Assembly: GCF_000151665.1 (NCBI RefSeq)
Contig: NW_013171815.1
Span: 261,153 to 325,152 of the forward strand
Source: Blastocystis hominis
Taxonomy: Eukaryota > Sar > Bigyra > Opalinata > Blastocystidae
Length of the DNA stretch: 64,000 nucleotides
Direction: 5' to 3'
Of this stretch, positions 44,436 through 53,607 are shown one piece after another (positions within the stretch are counted from its first letter, which is position 1; each line of letters opens with the position of its first letter). A program made the translations under genes and the position numbers. The notes beneath the pieces were generated by a model. That model was given only the letters and a program-made list of their open reading frames with translations. It did no database searches and was not told where the DNA came from.

Positions 44436-44473
44436 GATAGATGTCTGTTTTGTGGGTCACGCTCTTTTTGTCT

Positions 44474-44481
44474 TGTTTGTT
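44474..44481 (+). terminator. Polyadenylation motif TGTTTGTT
   Basis: Perfect motif with T44469 four bases upstream. It supports the choice of the rhomboid start at 44492 rather than the in-frame ATG at 44441, which would lie inside the uL13 mRNA. Confidence 0.8.
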
Positions 44482-44491
44482 TTATATTTTT

Positions 44492-45566
44492 ATGGCTTCT
44501 CGACTGAATGAGACGTTGGGGCGTGTACCTCCCTGTACACTCTTCTTTATTGCTCTGTGTATCATAATCTTTATTATCGAGCTGTTTATTGGTCATGAAC
44601 CATTTGTACTAAGTGCATATTTTATTCTGGAGCGCTACCATATTCATGTCGAATTGTGAAAGGAAGTTGATTCTAGAGGATATTTCTGTCAACATTCGCT
44701 CACCTTGGTTTTCTGCACATCTTGTTTAATCTCATCTCGTTCTATAACATCAGTATGTCATGAAGAGTGCTATTATTGTAAGATCCTGTACTTGAGAGAA
44801 AGTATGGCTCCGTCTTCATGTTTTATGTGATTTTTCTATTCACAATCATCAACGGGTTGCTCTATGTCCTTATTTATAAGCTCTTGTCCTTGTATGGTTT
44901 CTTCGTGAGATGTGTTGTAGGATCAACTCCTCGTTCCTCTACGTAGCTGCTGCGGGATTCTCTGGAGTGATTTTTTCTCTTCTTCTTGTCATGACCTATG
45001 TGATTGATGTGGATACTTTATCGTATGTTTCTTTCCTGTATTTTCCCCAGAATCTTTGGTCTGTTTTCTGTTCCTCGGAAGTGGTACGCAATCATCTACC
45101 TCATTCTGATGTCCGTGCTTATCCCAGGCGTCAGTTTCATCGGACATCTCTGTGGCATTCTCTCAGGCTATCTATTTGTCTTTGGATATCTGAACTGGGC
45201 CATTCCCATGCACTGCCTGGTGGCTATGGAGAAAGGTTTCATAGGCTCGGTGCTCAAGAAATCGAATGCCTTTGTATATATCCCAGAGCAGTCTGTAATG
45301 AGTAGATTTATATTCCTGAACTTCATGAAATGATAGGTTCAGCCATCTCCTTCACCGGCATGCTGAGTATGGTAGGTCAAGGACTTAAGAGTTTGGCTAT
45401 GATTGTGTGGAGCGTGTGTGTGAGCGTGGTCATGTTCCTCTTCGACTCTATTTTCCCTCCGAAGGAGAGTTCAGCGATTGGGACAAATGCCGGATCGGGA
45501 CCGGGATCGGGATCGGGATCGGGATCACAGATAGTGGGGAATGCGAAGGAAGATATGTGGGAATGA
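44492..45566 (+). CDS. Rhomboid intramembrane serine protease
   Basis: Polytopic membrane protease. Start MASRLNETLGRVPPCTLFFIAL; the first helix is followed by RIFLSTFAHLGFLHILFNLISFYNI (typical rhomboid loop and helix 2), then NPVLERKYGSVFMFYVIFLFTIINGLLYVLIY. The catalytic serine motif is AGFSGVIFSLLL and the catalytic histidine is in VSFIGHLCGILSGYLFVFGY, so the Ser-His dyad is present and an active enzyme is expected. Introns of 28-35 nt join the exons. The C-terminal region contains a further hydrophobic segment (SLAMIVWSVCVSVVMFLFDSIF) and a Gly-Ser tail. The overall form resembles RHBDD-type (ER/secretory) rhomboids. Confidence 0.88.
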
Positions 45567-45794
45567 AGGAAGGGAGTGAGGGATAGAGAAAGCAGAGGAG
45601 GGATGAGTGCAGAGGAAATGAGACAGAAACGATTGGAGTTCTTACAACACAAAAGCTAGTAGTGATAAATGAATGTGCTCGTGTGTTTGAGAGAAATAGC
45701 AAATAGAAAGCAAACAAACAAACAAAGATAGTGTTGTGATGGATGGAATTCCTATGAGCATAGAGTCGCTTGCAACAAACACAACGATATTACC
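45567..45794. other. Convergent 3' intergenic region with tandem AAAC units
   Basis: About 230 bp between rhomboid (+) and TilS (-). It contains caaacaaacaaacaaag (45709-45725), which on the minus strand repeats the TGTTTGTT motif, and a perfect minus-strand motif at 45774-45781 close to the TilS stop. No gene is supported. Confidence 0.6.
45774..45781 (-). terminator. Polyadenylation motif TGTTTGTT (minus strand)
   Basis: Perfect minus-strand motif 13 bases downstream of the TilS TGA. The nearest T is five bases before it. Confidence 0.55.
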
Positions 45795-47626
45795 TCAAAA
45801 CACAACCCACGGAGAACACTCCAAAAGCAATGGCTTCGCCACAGCCTTCAAACTAAATGACAGATTCTTGACGCGATTCACATTCAGCACGCTCGAATAC
45901 ACCAGTTCCCGCTTTCCATTTCTATCCATCATCCATTCATCCCCTCGCTCTCACATGTCTGCAAACACTGCCGGAATGCTTCGAGCGATCAGCACAGAGA
46001 GATTTCTTCGCGTCAGCAAGCCTCGGTTCTGACAAAGAATCCCTTGCAGCATCTATTCATCACTTTTATTCACCAACCAAACAGGATCGGATAAGAAGGA
46101 AGCTACAAAGGACGTGTTGGGACTCAGATTGTCGATAAAGGGATACGGTTTGATCGTCATCCAATCCTTTTCTTGGGTAGGCTTTGACGAAACCGAAATC
46201 CAGTACTGATCGATGTAGCAGACCTTTTGATCCATCGAAAGCGGGACTGCACGACTACTATTCACTCCTCATTCCCTCATTAAACGTGTCAATGCATCGC
46301 TGCGGCAGCTGATTTCGATCCAAACACGCGCAAATCCAATGCAAGTCTTTCTGTCGCTTCGCATACGCCGATGCTCCCAGCTTCACTTCGGATAACTACA
46401 CATCGCAAAACCCGTTCACACATACAACACACCCAGCAAGCTGCATTGGCTTCTTTAGCGTCTTGTCTCGCACGAGAGTCTCTGCAACACTGCGGATCGC
46501 TCGCTCCGAAGGTGACGACGAGCCGCCGATTCCAACGCAGATCCACCGCAACACTGCAATGAATGAAACACGAAAGAACAAACCGGAAGTGATGTAGGGG
46601 AGCGGAGCTTCTGCGAGTTTGGTGGCATTGAATCGGCAGATTCCGAAGTCTGCATTGTATTGACAGCAGTCGAGGAAGTATCGCTTTGTCTCCAATTCCA
46701 TCCCTTCGCGAATCTGATTCGGTCACAGCATCGACAATAAAAGCGTACAGATTGGAAGTAAGCGATTGCCTCCAATAGCATGGGACCTTGCAACGAACCG
46801 TTCGATTTCAATTGCTGCACTCCAGAGCGGATTCGGTTTCGATCGTAGGTGAGATCGAGATTGGATGGGTCCAAAACAAACGGGACGTTTCGCTCTTTGC
46901 AAGTCGCTTCTAGACTTGCTTTGGACTGGTAGAGAAGAGGTCGAATACGGCGCGTCCCATCGTCCATTGTTTGGATCTGTTTCATGCAAGCAAGACCCGC
47001 AATGCCACTGCCTCGAAAGAGACGCATAAAGAACGTTTCAATCTGGTCATCGCCATGATGAGCTACTAACACATCTGAAGTATGCTGCTCGGAGCATGCC
47101 TCCCTCAGGAGACGGTACCGTTGCTCTCTCCCCTCCTTTTCCAAATGTTGTTGTTGAGGCAGTGCCGACTAGAATAAAAATCACTAATGAGCACAAACCC
47201 AATCAATCTTCTTAGTAACATGCGCTATACCCATTCTATTGACCCACTCATGGACTTGAGCCGCTTCCCTTGCACTCTCTGCTGATAATTGCACTACTAC
47301 AACTCTACCTTCTCGAAAACCATGGTCAATAGTCACGGCAACTAATCGCGAAATGTCGGTCCAATCTTTCAGGAGAGATAATAGTGCCATGCTATCCGGA
47401 CCTCCAGAGAGAGCGACTATGAGCTTACTCTTTGCATACTATCTTAGAAAAGGTAAATGGTGAGTACTGGGTTCATTCCGCATTGCTCCATCATGTACTT
47501 AAAGCGGAGATTCGAAATGGCTTTTGTGGAAGAAAACGCATCGAACTGAGTAGCTGAAGCATGAGTACGGGCGAGACAAGTAGATAATGGCACCCTCCGC
47601 AATCCCAGTATACCACGGGACAGCAT
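45795..47626 (-). CDS. TILS: tRNA(Ile)-lysidine synthetase TilS, nuclear-encoded and MRO-targeted
   Basis: Converts the wobble C of tRNA-Ile(CAU) to lysidine so that it reads AUA, a bacterial/organellar reaction. Start MLSRGILGLRRVPLSTCLART is a typical import leader. The PP-loop SKLIVALSGGPDSMALLSLL is intact. It is followed by VAVTIDHGFREG, VLVAHHGDDQIETFFMRLFRGSGIAGLACM and RPLLYQSKASLEATCKERNVPFVLDPSN, all TilS hallmarks. About nine introns (29-37 nt) were joined; the last ones give DPMLQGILCQNRGLLTRR and a C-terminus ending LLLECSPWVVF with TGA at 45795. The presumed substrate is an organelle-encoded tRNA-Ile(CAU). Confidence 0.9.
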
Positions 47627-47709
47627 ATTACTAGGTAAGAACAGTGAGTGGGAGTTTCATTGACCGTTTGTGAATGAAAAGCAGTATTTTTCTTGAATAA
47701 CATAGAATC

Positions 47710-50462
47710 ATGAGTGGAAAGGGACCATCTAAGCCCAGCAGTATTGGCGATGCCTTGTCGACTTCCCTGGAAGATTCCAAGGGTGCTATGACTCGCCAAA
47801 CTCAGGCACTGAATGCTGTAAGTTATGCGTGTCTCCCCTAAGGATATAGAAGGAATCCGAGGACAAGTCTTCCATCGATAGTCTGTGCGAGGCTGTCTTG
47901 AACAAGATCAGCAACCAGGAGGAAAAGGAGAGTGTTCAAAAGGTCCTGGGCATCATTTCGAGCAAGTTCCAGTTGCGAGAACTGGACCCCAAGAAGGGTG
48001 AGGTGGACTGGCAGAAGAAGTACACAGAGCTTCAGGAGTTCAACAAGAAACTCATGGACCGTTTGCGCAGCGTGCAGGAGGAAGCCAAACAGCTTAAGAG
48101 TGGCGACCAGTCCATGAAGAAGTCTATTGAGGAGAAGGAGGCCGCAATCAAGGTCGAGAGCGAGCGTGTGAGAAAGCTTCAGGAGGAGATTGCTGCTCTG
48201 GTTGCCAGTCAGAGCCACTACGACGAGCTCTCTGCGCAGGCCGAGAAGTTGGAGAAAGACATGAAGGAGAAGGAGGCGGAGCTCGCCCAGGAGAAGGAAA
48301 AGAACGCGAGCATGACGGAGGAGATTCAAAAGCTTCAGGAGAATCTGAAAGAGATTAACGAACTGAAGATGATGCTGGAATCTGCGAAGAAGCTCAGCGC
48401 TGAGAAGGAGGAGTCGCTCCGCCACTCGTTGGAGAATCTGAAGCAGAAGGAGCAGGAGTTGTCTGAGCTGCGTGTCAACCAGGTGGATGCGGAGGGCATT
48501 GCTCATGATAACGAGAATCTGAAGAAGGAATTGGAGGCTGCGAAGAAGGCTGCTGAAGCTGCGAAGAAGGAGGTGGAAGCTTCGAAGAAGGAAGTAGAGG
48601 CTGTAAAGAAGGAAGTGGAGGCTGCCAAGAAGGAAGTGGAAGCTTCGAAGAAGGAGGAGGAGGCTGCCAAGAAGGAGGAGGAGGCTGCCAAGAGTGCTAC
48701 GGAAGAGGTGAAGAAGGAGCTGGAGGCCGCGAAGAAGGCTGCTACGATGGCTGAGAAGAAATCGGAGATCTCGAAGAATGTGATCGACGAGATGAAGAAG
48801 CGATTGGAGATGGCGAATCAGGAGACGGAGGAAGTGAAGAAGCAGCTGGATGCCTCAAAGAGAACGACGGAGGAGGCCAAGAAGGAACTGGAAGCTGCGA
48901 AGAAGGCTGCTGAAGAAGCGCAGAAGGAGCTGGAGGCTGCTGAAGAGGCCAAGAAGGAACTGGAGGCTGCGAAGAAGGCTGTTGAAGAAGTGAAGAAGGA
49001 GCTGGAGGCTGCGCAGAAGGCTGCTGAAGAGGCCAAGAAGGAGGTGGAATCGTCAAAGAAGGCTTCTGAGGATTCAACGAAGGATCTGGAGGCTACAAAG
49101 AAAACCATTGAAGAGACATTAAAGACTGCTGAAGAGGCCAAGAAGGCGTTGGAAGCCGCAAAGAAGGAAACCGAAGAGACAAAGAAGGAGCTGGAAGCTT
49201 CGAAGACTGCCACGGAAGAAGTGAAGAAGGAGCTGGAGGCTGCAAAGAGCGCCACAGAAACCGCGGAGAAGAAATTAACCGTGTCGCAGAACGTCACGGA
49301 GGAGTTAAAGAAGCGACTGGAGACTTCGAAGAACGCCACGGAAGAAGCGAAGAAGGAGCTGGAAGCTTCCAAGAGCGAAATCGAGACGTTGAAGAAGGAG
49401 CTGGAGGCCGCCAAGCAGGCTTCCTCGGCTCTTTCCTCCAGCACCAGCAAAGAAAAGGAGGCGAACGAAGCCGCGCACAAGAAGGAGATCGAAGAGCTGA
49501 AGAAGGATCTCGACGCGGCTCGCAGCGCGGCGGAGGAGGCTTCGAACGCGTTGAACAGCTCGAAGTTCGCTGTGGAGAAGGAGCTGGAAGAGACCAAGAA
49601 AGAGCTGAAGGTGATCAAGGAGGCCGCGGAAGCCTCCACGATGGCCACCAAGCAGCTGGAGGCGTTGAAGTCGGCCGGCGAGGCGGACAAGAAGGAGATC
49701 GCGTCGCTGCAGGAGAAGCTGGCTGCGCTGGAGAAGGACTTGAAGGAGCAGAAATCGGCCGCGGAGAGCAGCAAGAAGGAGCTGGAGTCGAACAAGAAGG
49801 AATTGGATTCAAAGAAGAAGGAACTGGAATCGAACAAGAAGGAATTGGATTCGAGCAAGAAGGAACTGGAGTCGAAGAAGAAGGAGCTGGAGAGCAGCAA
49901 GAAGGAGCTGGACACCAAGAAGAAGGAGCTGGAGAGCAGCAAGAAGGCTCAGCAAACGGCGACCGACCAGAAATCGAAGTTCGAGAAGAAGGTTTCGGAG
50001 CTGGAAGCGCAGCTGAGCGAGTCGGAGTCGGCTCACAAGGAAGAGCTCAGCAAGCTGGAGAAGAAGGCGAACGACGACACGTCGCTCACGACCTACATGC
50101 GTTTGGTGTCCTCGCTGCTGCAGGGCGAGGATATCCTGAAGGGCAAGGAGAAGAAGGGTCTGAAGATGGACAATCGCGCGTGTCCCAAGTGCAAGACGCC
50201 GATTACCAAGGCGCTCAGCGATTCGGTAGGGAGAGAGAGAGGGAGGGTTGACGCGTAGAACGAGTGCTCGTACTGTGCTCTGCTTAGAGAGGCGAAGAAG
50301 GCCGCGGAGAAGGCTGCGGAGAGCCAGGCGGAGAAAGAAATCGATGATGTGAAGCGGAAGCTCATTGTGGGAGGAATGGAGATTGAAACGTCAAAGATGA
50401 TTTCTATGTTTGGTCTGTTAGTGGTTGTTGTGATTATTGTGTTGAAGTGGATGCTTAAATGA
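47710..50462 (+). CDS. Tail-anchored coiled-coil protein with a split zinc ribbon
   Basis: About 870 residues. After MSGKGPSKPSSIGDAL and a 32-nt intron, a roughly 700-residue coiled coil dominates, built of imperfect KKELEAAKKA and KKELESNKKEL repeats rich in Lys, Glu and Ala. Near the C-terminus CPKCKTPITKALSDS is joined across a 32-nt intron to NECSYC, forming a CxxC...CxxC zinc ribbon. A basic coil and a single terminal hydrophobic segment (MISMFGLLVVVVIIVLKWMLK) follow. The lone C-terminal anchor predicts insertion into ER or organelle outer membrane with the coil in the cytosol, as in tethers or golgin-like proteins. No named family is recognised. Coiled-coil composition will produce many false database hits (myosin, golgins). 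Confidence 0.8.
48530..49960. repeat. Coding KELEAAKK-type repeat block
   Basis: Degenerate 21-33 bp units built around gctgcgaagaaggagctggag are repeated across the coiled-coil gene. They create a long open frame on the opposite strand that is not a gene. Confidence 0.8.
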
Positions 50463-50473
50463 TCGGGTTGAAA

Positions 50474-50481
50474 TGTTTGTT
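50474..50481 (+). terminator. Polyadenylation motif TGTTTGTT
   Basis: Perfect motif, four bases after T50469. The upstream TGA ends at 50462 and the PARN ATG is at 50493. Confidence 0.85.
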
Positions 50482-50492
50482 ACACAATTGTT

Positions 50493-52522
50493 ATGCAGAC
50501 CCCGAAGATTGAGGAAGTCATCGATATCACGGTGAACAACTTCGAAGAGTGCCTCCCCTACGTGTTGGAGACCATTCGAAAATCTGAGTTCATTGCCTTC
50601 GATCTTGAATTTAGCGGCACAGACTACAAGCCCTACTTTCGTTGCGTCTACGCCGATACCGTATATCTTAAATAGAGCAGTCAATTCTAGTTTGAAACAC
50701 GCTACGCCAAATACCGTGTTGAGTAAGTGGATATCAAGTCAATTCACTCATAGTGCTGAAAATTACTACCCGATAGAAGTAGGACTAAGAAACCTTTTCA
50801 ACGTACTAGCTCGGAATTTGCTGCTTTTACTGGGATGACGAAAAGCACTGGTATTCCTCGGTATTCGCATTGAGAATAGTATCATATGTCGCCCTTTCAA
50901 CTTTTTCGTCTGCCCCTATGCGCACAAGCTATGTAACCTAACCCTCTCAATTCGCGTAGGCGACACCTGGATCGCTTCCAGCTAGGCCTCAACCCTTGAC
51001 TTCCTTCGAAACAACCACTTCAAATTTGGCCGTCTTTTCTCTGAAGGCATTCCGACGCTTCGCAAATCCGACGAGGAAAAAATCCTCGAGCACCTGCGCA
51101 TGAGCCAGGATCGATACGACTATAAGGACGACAAAGAACGCGAATCCATGGAGCCTATCTTCGAGCAAGTCTCATTTGATTCGTCCCTTCATTGCAGATC
51201 AACTCATGGATCCAAGCAATGAATCGAGACGCCCAATTGTCTCCCAACACCGACCATTCTCTCGCGACGGAATCGCTTCTTCTGCCCCCTCTCAACTCCC
51301 ACAAGCGAAAGCTCTTATACCAGGAAGTCTCCAATCGCTATCCCACGCTTTCTCTCAAAGAGCTCCCCGAAGACAATCCATCGACCGGGAAGATCAAACG
51401 CACGCGGATCTTTGTGACCAAGCAGCCCAGCGAAAGGATCGAGCCTGCCGTCCCGGAAGTCTGCCAACACGCTGGCGTTCGACGCGTTGTGGAGGCGATT
51501 CTGGAGAGTAAGAAGCCGCTGGTTGGGTTCCAAACGATGGGCGATGTGATGTACATGCTGGGCGGAATCTACAAGGAACTGCCGCGAACGCTGCCGGAGT
51601 TTTTGGAGATGATGAAGGAGGTGGAGCTGCTGGTGGATTTGAAGGAAGTGGTGGAGATGGAGGGGCTGAAAGAGGAAGACATTCGTCATTGTAATCTAAC
51701 GCACGCTTACCAGCAGGTAGAACAGGGAAAAAAAGAAGTGAGTTGTAGGCGGAAGCGTGGAAGAATGGAGAACCGGAGGTGCGAAGAGCGGTGGAGAATA
51801 GCGAGTTTACGGCCCATGATGCGGGTAGGAGGGAGAGAATGAATCGCAATGTAGCGTGCGACGCGTTGATAACGGGGTGTTTGTTCGTGAAGCTGCTTTA
51901 CCGATGCGGATTTCGATGGGAAGGTGGGGAGCGGGGAGGGATTGCGAGGTAGATATCGCGAAACTGAAAGAGATGAAGCGAGACGGAGGATTGGATGGAC
52001 TGAAACGAGAGTTTGTGGAGTGTTTGGACCGATTGAACTTGTATCATATGCTCCATTCGCTGCCGATTCGAATGGATGAGTACAACAATGTCGTTAACCA
52101 GTTCCATGACGAGCTGCAAAACCGAGAGAACGTGCTGGTTATCGAGAATATCGCGCCGGTAGACGGAGAGAGAGAGGAGATCAGTTGTAGTGGCTCACGT
52201 CCAAGCACTTCTTTTCCTTCTTTGCGAAGCATTACAACATCAAACGAAACGTGTATCTGAACTGGCTGAGTGATTCGATGATGCTGGTGGTTCTGCCATC
52301 GGTGGAAGACGCGAATGTTCTGCTGGATGCTTGGGAGACGGAGGTGAGTACGGAGGATAGTGAGGATGCCGACTTCAGTAGGGATGGATGGGAGAAATGA
52401 GGATAGAAATGCCGGTGGACTTCTGTAACCGCCATGTGGTGCTGAAAGATCTGCGAATCCATCGGTTTTCGTATTATGAGCGGTTGTGTTTTGTGAACAA
52501 ACGCAATGTGAAGAATTGTTAA
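50493..52522 (+). CDS. PARN: Poly(A)-specific ribonuclease PARN
   Basis: DEDDh deadenylase that trims poly(A) tails. Catalytic residues are all present: D and E in FIAFDLEFSGTDYKP, D in VGFQTMGDVMYMLGG, H in FTAHDAACDALITG and D just after it in CDALITG. Other family blocks are FETRYAKYRV, CRPFNFFVCPYAHK, STLDFLRNNHFKFGRLFSEGIPTLR and a C-terminal RRM-like region (WLTSKHFFSFFAKHYNIKRNVYLNWLSDSMMLVVLPSVEDANVLL). At least ten introns of 26-38 nt were removed to reach this reading. TAA at 52520-52522 is followed by three tandem copies of a poly(A)-motif-bearing repeat. MQTPKIEEVIDITVNNFEE is taken as the start, 11 bp after the upstream gene's poly(A) motif. Confidence 0.9.
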
Positions 52523-52536
52523 TCGTGCTAATGTGA

Positions 52537-52650
52537 TGATTGTTTGTTAGGAGCAGAGGTGTTGATACAGATCTGAATTGTTTGTTAAGAGCAGAGGCGT
52601 TGAAACAGATCTGAATTGTTTGTTAGGAACAGAGGCGTTGAGAGAGATCC
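52537..52650. repeat. Three 38-bp tandem repeats, each carrying TGTTTGTT
   Basis: Units begin near 52537, 52575 and 52613. Perfect TGTTTGTT copies lie at 52541, 52579 and 52617, exactly 38 bp apart, each followed by a conserved agagcagaggcgttga-type stretch. They sit downstream of the PARN stop. The stop codon of the opposing ubiquitin-like gene (52623-52625) lies in the third copy. Confidence 0.9.
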
Positions 52651-53444
52651 GAACTAACGCTCTGTAAAGTTTGTAAAGCCTCGCGGATTACTTCCCTATC
52701 CTGCTGCTCGGCGTGAGTTCCGCTATGATAATAGTCTGTCAGCGAGAGTGTCAATCGCTCGTATGAGTGAATCACAGCATGGAACAACGAGTCTGATATG
52801 TCCAATGGCCGTGTAGACTAAATCGTAAAGAGAGGGGATTACGAAAGAAACTTGAATGAACTTCTCAGCGTCTTTTTTCAGCTTGGCTGTAGCTGTACAA
52901 AGACGATCAAAAGAAGAGGCCTGGCTGGCTGAACCCAGAGGATTTTGCTCAATGTCCTCGATGGAACTGCGAGAAAGCGAAGAGCGGGAGTATCGCTGTA
53001 CGGGCGGAGCTCCCTGAATGGGTCTTTGCACAATCGACTCGATTGCCTCATCAGAGCCAGCATCGTTTGACTCACTCGCAGCCACTGTTGAAGATTCTGT
53101 TACCCGGAAAGGAAGGTAGATAATATAGGACGCGTGTACGGTACGTGTACTCCGAGGTTCTTCACTGACAGGAGGGGGGAGAGTTGGAGCCTATAACAAA
53201 TTGAAGTTCACTTTCTTACTGGGGCTTTTACTAGCTGGATACACACTCCAGAATGGATGTTATACTCCGTGAGCAGCTTATCCTCTCTCAACACTCGACC
53301 CAGATAAATCAGCCTTTGTTCGTCTTCCTCGATTCCCGTGTGATTCTTAATAGCAAACCTCAAATCGGATAGTTTGGAGTTTTCTTGCATTGTTAGATGA
53401 ATGGTACCACCATCTAGTATGCTGATCTTCAGTTCAATACTCAT
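52623..53444 (-). CDS. Ubiquitin-like domain protein (BAG6/ubiquilin-like)
   Basis: Start MSIELKISILDGGTIHLTM begins a ubiquitin-like fold: LSDLRFAIKNHTGIEEDEQRLIYLGRVLREDKLLTEYNIHSGVCIQLVKAP. This matches ubiquitin in the QRLIY.GR..D..L..Y.I..G..I.LV pattern and lacks a terminal GlyGly. A 29-nt intron leads into a Pro/Ser-rich region and a helical C-terminal part (SSFDRLCTATAKLKKDAEKFIQ, then after a 34-nt intron LDISDSLFHAVIHSYERLTL and REVIREALQTLQSVSSDLSQRLCS). The architecture fits BAG6/scythe or ubiquilin-like shuttle proteins; which one cannot be decided. Its 3' end overlaps the tandem repeat downstream of PARN. Confidence 0.75.
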
Positions 53445-53607
53445 GGAAAATGTCCTCAAGGAAAAGATAGTAACACGAACATCTGTATCCACCATGATCG
53501 TGTTAAAAAAAGCCCAGGAAATTTCCAGGAAATTTCCGGAATTCGGTTATTGCTGCCGATTTTTGTCATGTGTGTGGTTTCTTTATAAAAAAAGAAGATC
53601 AGTTAAA

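Noticed and set aside
44441-44491. Upstream in-frame ATG for the rhomboid protease, only 5 bp after the uL13 stop
   Set aside because: It lies before the uL13 poly(A) motif (44474) and so inside the uL13 transcript. The ATG at 44492 fits the motif-to-ATG spacing seen elsewhere.
45736-46032. 98-codon plus-strand open frame between rhomboid and TilS
   Set aside because: It is antisense to the last TilS exons, which join with clean 30- and 33-nt introns and give a sensible C-terminus.
48818-49942. 374-codon Ser/Phe-rich open frame on the minus strand
   Set aside because: Complement of the Lys/Glu/Ala coiled-coil repeat; an artefact of repeat composition.
52537-52650. Looks superficially like a short CRISPR-type or satellite array
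   Set aside because: Three direct copies with no spacers, in a eukaryotic 3' region. It is a tandem duplication of a poly(A) cassette.
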